64,000 nt of DNA from Oxalobacter formigenes (GTDB lineage: Bacteria > Pseudomonadota > Gammaproteobacteria > Burkholderiales > Burkholderiaceae_D): NCBI RefSeq assembly GCF_027158485.1, contig NZ_JAMKYJ010000012.1. One strand, given 5' to 3'. The translations under genes were made by a program, and so were the position numbers. This document shows positions 8,161-15,604 of the stretch, piece by piece. Position 1 is the stretch's first letter; every line of letters starts with the position of its first letter. The notes below the pieces were generated by a model. It saw nothing but the letters and a program-made list of their open reading frames with translations. It did not search any database and had not been told where the DNA came from.

Positions 8161-9186
8161 ATGATTGTTTTGGGCATTGAATCGTCATGTGACGAAACCG
8201 GAATTGCGCTTTACGATACCGATAAGGGATTGCTCTCGCATGCGCTTTATTCACAAATTGCATTGCATGCCGAATATGGCGGTGTGGTGCCTGAGCTTGC
8301 CTCACGGGACCACATCCGTCGTATCGTCCCGCTTCTTGAACAGGCGTTTGAAAAAGCGTTATTGACGCCACAGGACGTGAATGCGATTGCCTATACAAAA
8401 GGGCCCGGACTGGCTGGCGCACTTCTGGTCGGCAGCTCCGTTGCGTCCAGTCTCGGGCTTGCCCTGAACAAGCCCCTTATCGGAGTGCATCATCTGGAGG
8501 GACATTTGCTCTCTCCACTGCTGGCTTCAAAACCTCCTGTTTTCCCGTTTGTGGCCCTGCTCGTTTCCGGTGGCCATACCCAATTGATGCGCGTCGATGG
8601 TGTTGGCCGCTATGAGTTGTTGGGGGAAACACTCGATGACGCTGCCGGTGAAGCTTTCGACAAATCGGCAAAACTGTTGGGGCTTCCGTATCCGGGCGGC
8701 CCTGAAATATCACTTCTGGCGGAAAAAGGAAATCCTGAGGTGTTTCATTTGCCGCGTCCGATGTTGCATTCAAAAGATTTGAATTTCAGTTTTTCAGGCT
8801 TGAAAACAGCGGTATTGACGACCCTGAAGAAGCAGGGGGATTCGCCTTCGGAACAGGTCAAAGCCGATATTGCGAGGGCCTTCGTCAATGCGATTGTCGA
8901 GGTTCTGGCTGCAAAGTGTGCCCTGGCATTGCGACAGACTGGCCTGAAACAACTGGTTGTGGCCGGTGGCGTCGGAGCCAATCGTCAACTGCGGGCAGCA
9001 TTGAATGGCATGGCGGCGAAACGGCGTTGTCAGGTTTTTTATCCGGAACTGGAATTCTGTACCGATAACGGTGCGATGATCGCTTTTGCCGGTGCCATGC
9101 ATCTGATGCAGAATCCGGATGCTGCACAGAAAGATTACGCTTTCACTGTCCGGCCAAGATGGCCACTGGAAGAACTGACCGTTTAA
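8161..9186 (+). CDS. tsaD: tRNA N6-adenosine threonylcarbamoyltransferase TsaD
   Basis: TsaD transfers the threonylcarbamoyl group from TC-AMP to A37 of ANN-decoding tRNAs, with TsaB and TsaE. The 341 residues match the family length. The start MIVLGIESSCDETG is the standard N terminus of the ASKHA-fold family, the metal-binding HxxxH is seen as HHLEGH near residue 110, and LVSGGHTQL, GEAFDK, FSGLKTA and VVAGGVGANR follow in order. The ATG lies just behind a T-rich stretch without a clear Shine-Dalgarno sequence. It is divergent from tRNA-Lys and convergent with ackA, so it is probably a single-gene transcript. Confidence 0.97.
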   Translation: MIVLGIESSCDETGIALYDTDKGLLSHALYSQIALHAEYGGVVPELASRDHIRRIVPLLEQAFEKALLTPQDVNAIAYTKGPGLAGALLVGSSVASSLGLALNKPLIGVHHLEGHLLSPLLASKPPVFPFVALLVSGGHTQLMRVDGVGRYELLGETLDDAAGEAFDKSAKLLGLPYPGGPEISLLAEKGNPEVFHLPRPMLHSKDLNFSFSGLKTAVLTTLKKQGDSPSEQVKADIARAFVNAIVEVLAAKCALALRQTGLKQLVVAGGVGANRQLRAALNGMAAKRRCQVFYPELEFCTDNGAMIAFAGAMHLMQNPDAAQKDYAFTVRPRWPLEELTV

Positions 9187-9198
9187 CAGTACCTTGTC

Positions 9199-10422
9199 TT
9201 ACGGCTGATGGGCTTCGCATTCTGCCGAAAGGCGTGCGCCATGTCGCGCAATCATCAGTTCTTCATAAGTGGGCAGAATCCAGATGGACACGGGGCTCGT
9301 GTCCTTGCTGATTTTCAGTTCGCCCAGCTGGTTTGCCCGTTCGTCAAGCTCCAGACCGAGCCAGTCGAGCTGTTCACATACTGCTGCGCGGATTTCCGGC
9401 GAACGTTCGCCAATGCCTGCGGTGAATACGAATGAATCCAGTCCGCCGCAGGCTGCTGCGAGAGAACCGGTTTCCCTGACGACCCGATAGACGAAGAGTT
9501 CAAGCGCCGTTTTTGCCGACGGTGCGTCACTCTTCATCAGGTCACGGACATCGTTGCTGATACCCGAAACCCCCAACAATCCCGATTCCTGATAGAGCAG
9601 CGTTTCCAGTTCCTTTGCGTTCATGCCTTCGTGCTGGAGAAGATACAAAATGACGCCCGGGTCGAGCTGGCCGCACCGGGTTCCCATGACGAGTCCGTCG
9701 AGTGCAGAGAAGCCCATTGTGCTGGCGACGCTTTTTCCGCCGATCATCGCACACATGCTTGCACCACTTCCAAGATGGGCGATAATGGTTCGTCCCATGG
9801 CGGCGTGCATGTCGATATGTTTCAGTTCCATGCTGACGTATTCGAAAGAAAGGCCGTGGAAGCCGAAACGCAACAGGCCTTTGTCCGTCAGCGACTGGGG
9901 CAAGCCATAGAGCTTGGCGATATAGGGGTTCGTCTTGTGAAAAGACGTATCGAAGCAAACGATCTGGCACAGGCCGGGGTAGCGGGCTGCGAGCGTGTCG
10001 ATAACCGTCAGAATGCGCGGCTGGTGAAGGGGAGCCAGCGGGATGAGTTTGCGCAGGTTCTCAAGAACTTCGGGTGTGACCAGAATCGGTTCGTCGTAAA
10101 GAGTCCCGCCGTGGAGCATGCGATGACCAACGGCACTGAGATGGTCGGGCGCCAGAAATTTCTCGATCCACTCAATCAGAAATGCCAGCAGTTCATCGAG
10201 CGATGTCGCCTTGTCCCAGTGGTATTCGTCAATCTGGTACTTGTCATCATCGAAAGCAATAAAAAAAGGTTTGTCGCTTCCTATGCCTTCAATGCCGCCA
10301 TCCGTGCGGCGTTCAAGCCGTTTGTCATGCGTTTCGGCGAACAGGGAATATTTCAGGCTGGATGAGCCGGCATTAATCACCGCGAAAAAACGCTGGTTTG
10401 CATGTGTGTCCAATTCACTCAT
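9199..10422 (-). CDS. ackA: Acetate kinase
   Basis: AckA interconverts acetyl phosphate plus ADP and acetate plus ATP in the cytoplasm. The 407-residue sequence carries the family landmarks in order: NAGSSSLKY (phosphate-binding, N-terminal), HRMLHGG with the catalytic-site Arg, FDTSFH, FGFHGLS, AHLGSGASM, GTRCGQLDPG and FTAGIGERSPEIR, and ends with the EELMIARH segment holding the catalytic Glu. The start ATG has a good AGGAG site. No pta gene is next to it here, so its partner phosphotransacetylase must be elsewhere. A propionate kinase role cannot be excluded because the families overlap. It converges with tsaD, with only 12 bp between them and no obvious terminator. Confidence 0.95.
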   Translation of the reverse strand: MSELDTHANQRFFAVINAGSSSLKYSLFAETHDKRLERRTDGGIEGIGSDKPFFIAFDDDKYQIDEYHWDKATSLDELLAFLIEWIEKFLAPDHLSAVGHRMLHGGTLYDEPILVTPEVLENLRKLIPLAPLHQPRILTVIDTLAARYPGLCQIVCFDTSFHKTNPYIAKLYGLPQSLTDKGLLRFGFHGLSFEYVSMELKHIDMHAAMGRTIIAHLGSGASMCAMIGGKSVASTMGFSALDGLVMGTRCGQLDPGVILYLLQHEGMNAKELETLLYQESGLLGVSGISNDVRDLMKSDAPSAKTALELFVYRVVRETGSLAAACGGLDSFVFTAGIGERSPEIRAAVCEQLDWLGLELDERANQLGELKISKDTSPVSIWILPTYEELMIARHGARLSAECEAHQP

Positions 10423-10716
10423 CCGGGCGCTCCTGTATGTGCTTTTTTACTATTCTAAATGAAACGCGACTTTCTCTGGCATTGAAAAGCCCGTTTGTTT
10501 CGTCATTTGTTCATAAACAGGCGATATGCGAGAAAAAGGTTTTTTCATACGCGTACTTTATTGTTTTTCCAGAGATGATTTCTTGTGAGGAAACAGGAAC
10601 TGATTCAAAAAATTCGGGATAGAAAAAACTTCATTTACAAGTCCGCACCATAAATGCGATAGAATCCGACAATTGATGGAGGCTGCCGCTAAAAAGGGTG
10701 GCATGTGACGTGAAAT

Positions 10717-11451
10717 ATGAATCCGACTGAACCGTTGAAAAAAGATATCGTCGAGTTCGAGGGGCCTTCTGTTCCTCTGGCTACTCCGGGATATCTCCAT
10801 AAAATTTACTGGTGGGCGTACGAGCATCCTCTGGCTGTCCGTTTCTGGGATCATGGCTTGCTCATCAACCTGATCCTTCTGGGCAATTACGACCGTCTTG
10901 TGGACGCTGTCCTGGAAGAATTCCCTTCCCCCATGACGGGATCGACCTTGCAGATTTCGTGCGCATACGGGAAACTGACACCGCGCCTGCAAACCCATCT
11001 CGGCAAAGATGGCACTCTGGATGTGATCGATGTATTGAATGTCCAGCTCGAGAATGTCCGCCGGAAATTGAGACGGCCGGACGACAGAATCCGGCTGATC
11101 CAGTGTGACGCAACCGATCTGCATTGTCCGGATGAATCTTACGACAGGGCGCTGATGTTTTTCCTGCCGCATGAATTGCCTGAAGACAAAAGACGGCAAG
11201 CGCTCGCCGAAGCTTTCAGGGTCGTCAAGCCGGGTGGGCAAATCGTTCTGGTCGAGTTTCACAATCCGAACTGGTGGCATCCCCTGAAATGGTACCAGCG
11301 GCTGGTATTTTTACTGTTTGAACCGTTTGCGATGGATATGTGGCGCCATGAACTGGCGGATTATTTTCCAAAGGGGGCAAATTATTCTGTAACAAACATG
11401 AAATCGTATTTTGGTGGTCTTTACCAGAAGCTCGTTATTGTCAAAAAATGA
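10717..11451 (+). CDS. rquA: Rhodoquinone biosynthesis protein RquA
   Basis: RquA converts ubiquinone to rhodoquinone, replacing a methoxy group by an amino group, and is related to class I SAM methyltransferases. The 244-residue protein shows the hallmark N-terminal block YWWAYEHPLAV (31-41) and LLINLILLGNY (48-58), an altered motif I with a Cys and Tyr (LQISCAYGKLTP, 78-89) in place of the usual Gly-rich loop, LDVIDV (101-106), VKPGGQIVLVEFH (170-182), and the C-terminal EPFAMDMWRHE and FGGLYQK. Rhodoquinone is a low-potential carrier for anaerobic fumarate reduction, which fits an organism living without oxygen. It stands between ackA (divergent) and the rpsP operon. Other methyltransferases lack the YWWAY/FGGLYQK blocks, so this call is firm though unverified by search. 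Confidence 0.88.
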   Translation: MNPTEPLKKDIVEFEGPSVPLATPGYLHKIYWWAYEHPLAVRFWDHGLLINLILLGNYDRLVDAVLEEFPSPMTGSTLQISCAYGKLTPRLQTHLGKDGTLDVIDVLNVQLENVRRKLRRPDDRIRLIQCDATDLHCPDESYDRALMFFLPHELPEDKRRQALAEAFRVVKPGGQIVLVEFHNPNWWHPLKWYQRLVFLLFEPFAMDMWRHELADYFPKGANYSVTNMKSYFGGLYQKLVIVKK

Positions 11452-11500
11452 ATGGCGTCATGGTAAGGCAAGCCTTTCAATAGCGTTTTGAATGAAGTAT

Positions 11501-11554
11501 TTACGACACCTTGTCGTAAATTAACTATTGCGTTGAAGGGAATTCGGATATAAT
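11501..11554 (+). promoter_or_regulatory. Likely promoter of the rpsP operon with an upstream palindrome
   Basis: A perfect TATAAT (11549-11554) lies 37 bp before the rpsP start; the -35 region is poor (TTGCGT 15 bp upstream is the nearest match). A palindrome TTACGAC-N5-GTCGTAA (11501-11519) lies just upstream of the -35 region and could be an operator or the end of the rquA transcript. Confidence 0.5.
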
Positions 11555-11591
11555 CTCAGGTTTTCCGTTCGAACTTTTTTTTGGAAGACTT

Positions 11592-11831
11592 ATGGTCGTT
11601 ATTCGTTTAGCTCGTGGTGGCGCAAAAAAACGCCCTTTTTATCAAATCGTCGCAACCGATTCCCGCAATCGTCGTGATGGACGTTTCATCGAACGCCTCG
11701 GCACGTACAATCCTTTCGCAGCTGAAAGCGAAAAAGGTATCACTATTGCAACAGACCGTCTGGCCTACTGGCAAGGCGTTGGTGCAAAACTGTCCCCGAC
11801 GGTTGCACGCCTCGTTGCCTCGGCCAAATAA
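11592..11831 (+). CDS. rpsP: 30S ribosomal protein bS16
   Basis: bS16 is a small-subunit assembly protein that binds 16S rRNA. The 79-residue sequence starts MVVIRLARGGAKKRPFYQIV and contains RDGRFIERLGTYNPF, the standard family signature, at normal length. The ATG follows GGAAGA. It is first in the conserved operon rpsP-rimM-trmD-rplS. Confidence 0.98.
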   Translation: MVVIRLARGGAKKRPFYQIVATDSRNRRDGRFIERLGTYNPFAAESEKGITIATDRLAYWQGVGAKLSPTVARLVASAK

Positions 11832-11846
11832 TCGGCTGCTTTAAAT

Positions 11847-12389
11847 TTGGCAAACAGGGCCGGTCATATCGAGGTTCCATCCGACCTGATTGAGGTCGGT
11901 CATATCAGCGGTGCCTATGGCATCCGCGGATGGGCGAAAATTGTGCCTTATTCCGCAGAAGCCGAAGCGATGCTGAGAGTAAAAGACTGGTGGCTGGATT
12001 TGCCTGACATGCATAACGTCAAGGTTATGCAGGCCAGAAGACAGGGCGATGAAATCGTCGCCCATTTTTCCGGTATAGACAACCGCGAGGCTGCTGAAGC
12101 CTTGCGGGGTTCTGTCATTTGCATTTCCCGCAGCCGTTTTCCGGAATTGCCGGAAGACGAATATTACTGGGTCGATCTGATCGGACTTTCCGTTTTCAAT
12201 CTTCGCGGCGACGCGCTGGGAACGGTCAGGGGCCTTATAGACAATGGGGCTCATCCTGTTTTGCAGGTGGCTGTTGAAGATTCCGAAAACAAGGTCAGGG
12301 AATTGCTGATTCCGTTTGTCGATCAGTTTATTGACGATGTTGACCGGGAAGGCGGAAAAATAACAGTTGACTGGGAACTGGATTATTGA
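11847..12389 (+). CDS. rimM: 16S rRNA processing protein RimM
   Basis: RimM binds bS19 and helps mature the 3' domain of the 30S subunit. The N-terminal barrel is seen as LIEVGHISGAYGIRGWAKI (residues ~13-31) and the C-terminal PRC barrel includes YYWVDLIGL and LLIPFVDQFIDDVD, total 180 residues. No ATG is available: the frame is closed by the rpsP stop (same frame, 15 bp before) and the only sensible start is TTG at 11847, without a visible ribosome site. Coupled translation from rpsP is therefore likely. Confidence 0.93.
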   Translation: MANRAGHIEVPSDLIEVGHISGAYGIRGWAKIVPYSAEAEAMLRVKDWWLDLPDMHNVKVMQARRQGDEIVAHFSGIDNREAAEALRGSVICISRSRFPELPEDEYYWVDLIGLSVFNLRGDALGTVRGLIDNGAHPVLQVAVEDSENKVRELLIPFVDQFIDDVDREGGKITVDWELDY

Positions 12390-12433
12390 TTTCCTGTCAG
12401 GTTTTATGAACAGTCATTTTCGATTCGTTTGTG

Positions 12434-13198
12434 ATGCAATTTGACATCATCACCTTGTTTCCCGAAATGTTTTCCGCTTTGACGGATTCGGGCATTACAA
12501 GAAGGGCATTTGAAGAAAAAAAATGTTCCCTCTCTTTGTGGAATCCTCGCGATTTTACGCAGGACAGACATCGAACCGTGGATGACCGGCCTTATGGCGG
12601 TGGTCCGGGTATGGTCATGATGGTGCAACCTCTGGAAGACGCCATCAATGCAGCAAAAGAACGGCAGCGTCAGTCGGCAGTAACTGAAACTAAAGTCATT
12701 TATCTCTCACCGCAGGGAAAGCCGCTTGATCATCGGAAGGTGATGGAGCTGAAGGATTTGCCGGGTCTGATTTTGTTGTGCGGCAGATACGAAGCAGTTG
12801 ATCAGAGGCTGATCGACAGCTTTGTCGATGAAGAAATCAGCATGGGCGATTTTGTCTTGTCCGGCGGTGAAATTCCGGCAATGGCTTTGATGGATGCCGT
12901 TATCCGCCAGTTGCCAGGCGTTTTGCATGATGAATTGTCGGCAGTGGAAGACAGTTTTGTTTCGGGAATTCTCGACTGTCCGCATTACACCAGACCACCG
13001 GAATACAAAGGCGTTGCGGTCCCGGACATTCTGACAGGCGGCAATCATGCTGAAATCGAAAAATGGCGTCGTCAGCAGGCACTTCTGATGACGCAAAGGA
13101 AAAGGCCGGATCTGATCGAAAAGGCCGATCTTGAGGGAAGTCTTTCCCGTGAGGATAAAGCGTTTTTAAGTAGTCGTAACAAGCAGTATGGTGTATAG
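12434..13198 (+). CDS. trmD: tRNA (guanosine(37)-N1)-methyltransferase TrmD
   Basis: TrmD methylates G37 next to the anticodon and prevents +1 frameshifting; it is a homodimeric SPOUT enzyme with a trefoil knot. Landmarks: MQFDIITLFPEMF at the start, RPYGGGPGMVM near residue 57, YLSPQGKPL, LLCGRYEAVDQR, EISMGDFVLSGGE and the late YTRPPEYKG. Length is 254 residues from the ATG at 12434; a GTG immediately before it could also be used. There is no clear ribosome site. It is third in the rpsP operon. Confidence 0.97.
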   Translation: MQFDIITLFPEMFSALTDSGITRRAFEEKKCSLSLWNPRDFTQDRHRTVDDRPYGGGPGMVMMVQPLEDAINAAKERQRQSAVTETKVIYLSPQGKPLDHRKVMELKDLPGLILLCGRYEAVDQRLIDSFVDEEISMGDFVLSGGEIPAMALMDAVIRQLPGVLHDELSAVEDSFVSGILDCPHYTRPPEYKGVAVPDILTGGNHAEIEKWRRQQALLMTQRKRPDLIEKADLEGSLSREDKAFLSSRNKQYGV

Positions 13199-13314
13199 TA
13201 GCAGGATGAACCTTGTGTTCATTTTTTATTAACCGTCATCCTATACCGGGTATCAGTCGCCAGACATAAAAGGAATTGTTCCAGTACGCCGGCACGATGG
13301 CATCAGGAGTTGAA

Positions 13315-13692
13315 ATGAATCTGATTCAGCAATTAGAAAAAGAAGAAATCGAACGTCTGGGCAAAAGCATCCCTGACTTCGCACCAGGCGATACCGTCAT
13401 TGTCAGCGTTATGGTTGTTGAAGGCAACCGTAAACGTGCACAGGCTTACGAAGGTGTGGTTATCTCCCGTCGTAACCGTGGTTTGAATTCAAACTTCATC
13501 GTCCGCAAGATTTCTTCAGGTGAAGGTGTCGAACGTACATTCCAGTTATACTCTCCACTGATCGCTTCCATCGAAGTCAAACGTCGTGGTGATGTACGTC
13601 GCGCAAAACTGTTTTATCTGCGTGAACGTTCTGGCAAGTCTGCACGTATTAAAGAAAAACTGCCTAGCCGGAGCGCAAAAAGCGCTGAATAA
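13315..13692 (+). CDS. rplS: 50S ribosomal protein bL19
   Basis: bL19 sits at the 30S-50S interface. The real start is the ATG at 13315, directly behind AGGAG; the open frame extends 13 codons further but without a ribosome site. The product (125 residues) begins MNLIQQLEKEEIERLGK and includes FAPGDTVIVSVMVVEG, YEGVVISRRNRGLNSNF and RRAKLFYLRERSGKSARIKE. It is the last gene of the rpsP operon and is followed by a strong terminator. The 116 bp between trmD and rplS contains a weak hairpin (ATGAAC-N5-GTTCAT, ~13207) with a T-rich tail. Confidence 0.98.
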   Translation: MNLIQQLEKEEIERLGKSIPDFAPGDTVIVSVMVVEGNRKRAQAYEGVVISRRNRGLNSNFIVRKISSGEGVERTFQLYSPLIASIEVKRRGDVRRAKLFYLRERSGKSARIKEKLPSRSAKSAE

Positions 13693-13715
13693 TTGAGCTT
13701 TCAGTTCAGTTACGT

Positions 13716-13744
13716 AAGGGGGCATCTTCGGAGCCCCCTTTTTT
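13716..13744 (+). terminator. Terminator of the rpsP-rplS operon
   Basis: AAGGGGGC (13716-13723) pairs with GCCCCCTT (13733-13740) around the loop ATCTTCGGA; six T residues end the signal. Confidence 0.92.
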
Positions 13745-13762
13745 GCATTGCAAGGAGGAAAC

Positions 13763-14434
13763 GTGGCTAAATTGGGATTTGAACCAGAAAATCTTCCTGT
13801 CGATTTTGTCGGCAGCGGAGAGGCAATTGACCCGGAAAAACTGACTCCGGAATGGATACGCAAACGTTTTTCCAATCCTCCTGTCTGGAAACCGGAAATC
13901 AATTCGGAACCGGCTTTCGTCCATCGTGACAGATGGATACCGGCCGCTGTACTGGTGCCTCTCGTGGACAGAAAAGACGGCCTTTCCCTGATGCTGACGC
14001 AGCGTGCCGCCCATATGCACGATCATCCTGGACAAATCAGTTTTCCCGGTGGCCGCGTCGATTTGACGGACAGTACCCGTATTGAAACGGCCTTGCGTGA
14101 AATGGAAGAAGAGGTCGGTATCGATCGCCAGCACGTCAGTGTTTTGGGAACCCTGCCGGAATACCGGACGGGGAGCGGTTACAGGGTTACGCCGGTGGTT
14201 TCCATTGTCACGCCTCCATTCGATCTGCATGCCAATCCGGATGAGGTCGCTGAGGTTTTCGAAGTTCCCTTTCCGTTTTTTATGGATGGAACCAATTACC
14301 AGATGAGAACGGCAGAGTTTCCGAATGGCGCGGGAAAAAGGTCTTTTTATACCATCCCTTATGAAAACCGTGTTGTCTGGGGTGCAACGGCCGGGATGTT
14401 GCGTAATTTGTACCATTTTCTCAGCGCAAAATAA
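13763..14434 (+). CDS. CoA pyrophosphatase, Nudix family (NudL/YeaB-like)
   Basis: Family members cleave CoA and its derivatives to 3',5'-ADP and phosphopantetheine forms, or other nucleoside diphosphate-linked substrates. The Nudix box reads GGRVDLTD...ALREMEEEVGI, and just before it lies the CoA-type extension LMLTQRAAHMHDHPGQISFP. The start chosen is GTG at 13763, which has a perfect AAGGAGG site; the product is 223 residues. An upstream TTG in frame would sit inside that ribosome site. The gene follows the rplS terminator and lies 143 bp before the CobD-like gene. Confidence 0.85.
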   Translation: MAKLGFEPENLPVDFVGSGEAIDPEKLTPEWIRKRFSNPPVWKPEINSEPAFVHRDRWIPAAVLVPLVDRKDGLSLMLTQRAAHMHDHPGQISFPGGRVDLTDSTRIETALREMEEEVGIDRQHVSVLGTLPEYRTGSGYRVTPVVSIVTPPFDLHANPDEVAEVFEVPFPFFMDGTNYQMRTAEFPNGAGKRSFYTIPYENRVVWGATAGMLRNLYHFLSAK

Positions 14435-14577
14435 TAGTGCCGAAAAACGTCAATCCCCTACAATTATCCGAAACTGGCATTAGAATGGCGATATTGGCTG
14501 GCTTCGACAAGTTTGCCAATACGTTTTTCAGGCGCCGGAAAGATGGTCAGGTTTGATTCCAATGACCGGCTCGGTTA

Positions 14578-15561
14578 ATGTATCGACAGGTCGGCTTTTT
14601 CTGGATTCCCATGTTTTTCTTCTCGATTCTTTGTGCATTGCTCATTGACCACTTTCGGCCAATGCGTACAAATAATCTTTTTTTGGCCCTGTTGCGCGCG
14701 ACAGGTGCACATGTCAGATCCTGGTGCGATACGGGAACGTCGCATCATGGCTGTCTGGGCTGGATTGTCGCCAATGCCATGCTCGCCATACCGGTATTGA
14801 TGGTGTACTGGATTTGCCAGCTGATTCATCCTCTTTTAGGCCTGCTGTGGAGTATTCTTATCCTGTATCTGTGTATGGGATTCAGAAATTACAACCATTA
14901 TTTTTCAGCCATACAGATGGCTCTGTTAAACGGAGAACAAATGCAGGCACGAAATTTGCTTGGAGAATGGTGTGATTGCGATGCGTCGGCAATGGACACG
15001 GCTGATATTACCCGTATGGCGATCGAAAAAGCGTTGATCAGCGTCCAGAAGGATGTTTTCGGCATTATTTTCTGGTTCGTTTTGCCATTCGGTCCTGCAG
15101 GTGCAATACTGTACCGGTTTTCATCCTATTTGCAAAAAAGCTGGAATGAACCGGACGATAGCGACAGTTTCGGGTTATTTGCAAAAAAAATATTTTACTG
15201 GATCGACTGGGTACCGGTCAGGCTGACGGCATTGTCGTTCGCAATAGTCGGCAATTTTGAAGATGCGATTTACGCATGGCGAAATTTTGCAGGACGCTGG
15301 AAAAACCGGAATATCGGCATATTGCTGGCATCCGCCGGCGGCGCGATGGGTGTCAAGCTCGGGACACCTTTTGAACGGGCCATCCGTGGGACATTTGTTG
15401 ATCTGAATTCGTTTGTCACGATGGGATATGAATCCGAGTCTTTCCCGGGCGAAGAGCCGAAAATAAGATATTTGCAAAGCGCGCTCGGCTTGATCTGGCG
15501 GGCTTTACTGTTGTGGTTGCTATTGTTGTTTTTCTTTTCAATCGCTTTTAACTTTGCCTGA
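14578..15561 (+). CDS. CobD/CbiB-like integral membrane protein
   Basis: A 327-residue protein with about five membrane segments (N-terminal ~8-24, a pair at ~75-105, one near 160-180, and a strongly hydrophobic end ~305-325). In layout it resembles the CobD/CbiB family, enzymes that attach aminopropanol to the corrin ring, and the related AmpE-like proteins. Copies next to relA and a Nudix gene are common in Burkholderiales, where no cobalamin cluster surrounds them, so a B12 function is doubtful. The start is uncertain: ATG 14578 or ATG 14611 (MFFFSILCALLIDHFRP), neither with a good ribosome site. Confidence 0.7.
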   Translation: MYRQVGFFWIPMFFFSILCALLIDHFRPMRTNNLFLALLRATGAHVRSWCDTGTSHHGCLGWIVANAMLAIPVLMVYWICQLIHPLLGLLWSILILYLCMGFRNYNHYFSAIQMALLNGEQMQARNLLGEWCDCDASAMDTADITRMAIEKALISVQKDVFGIIFWFVLPFGPAGAILYRFSSYLQKSWNEPDDSDSFGLFAKKIFYWIDWVPVRLTALSFAIVGNFEDAIYAWRNFAGRWKNRNIGILLASAGGAMGVKLGTPFERAIRGTFVDLNSFVTMGYESESFPGEEPKIRYLQSALGLIWRALLLWLLLLFFFSIAFNFA

Positions 15562-15604
15562 CTGAAAAGAAGGGCAGGAAATTGAAAATGGTACAGGTTT
15601 AATT

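Noticed and set aside
9631..10365. Plus-strand open frame of 244 codons opposite ackA
   Set aside because: The minus strand encodes a full acetate kinase; the plus frame has no recognisable sequence and no ribosome site.
14578..15561. Cobalamin biosynthesis assignment (CobD) for the membrane protein
   Set aside because: Similarity is to the fold family only, no other B12 gene is near, and the copy next to relA is common in Burkholderiales without such genes.
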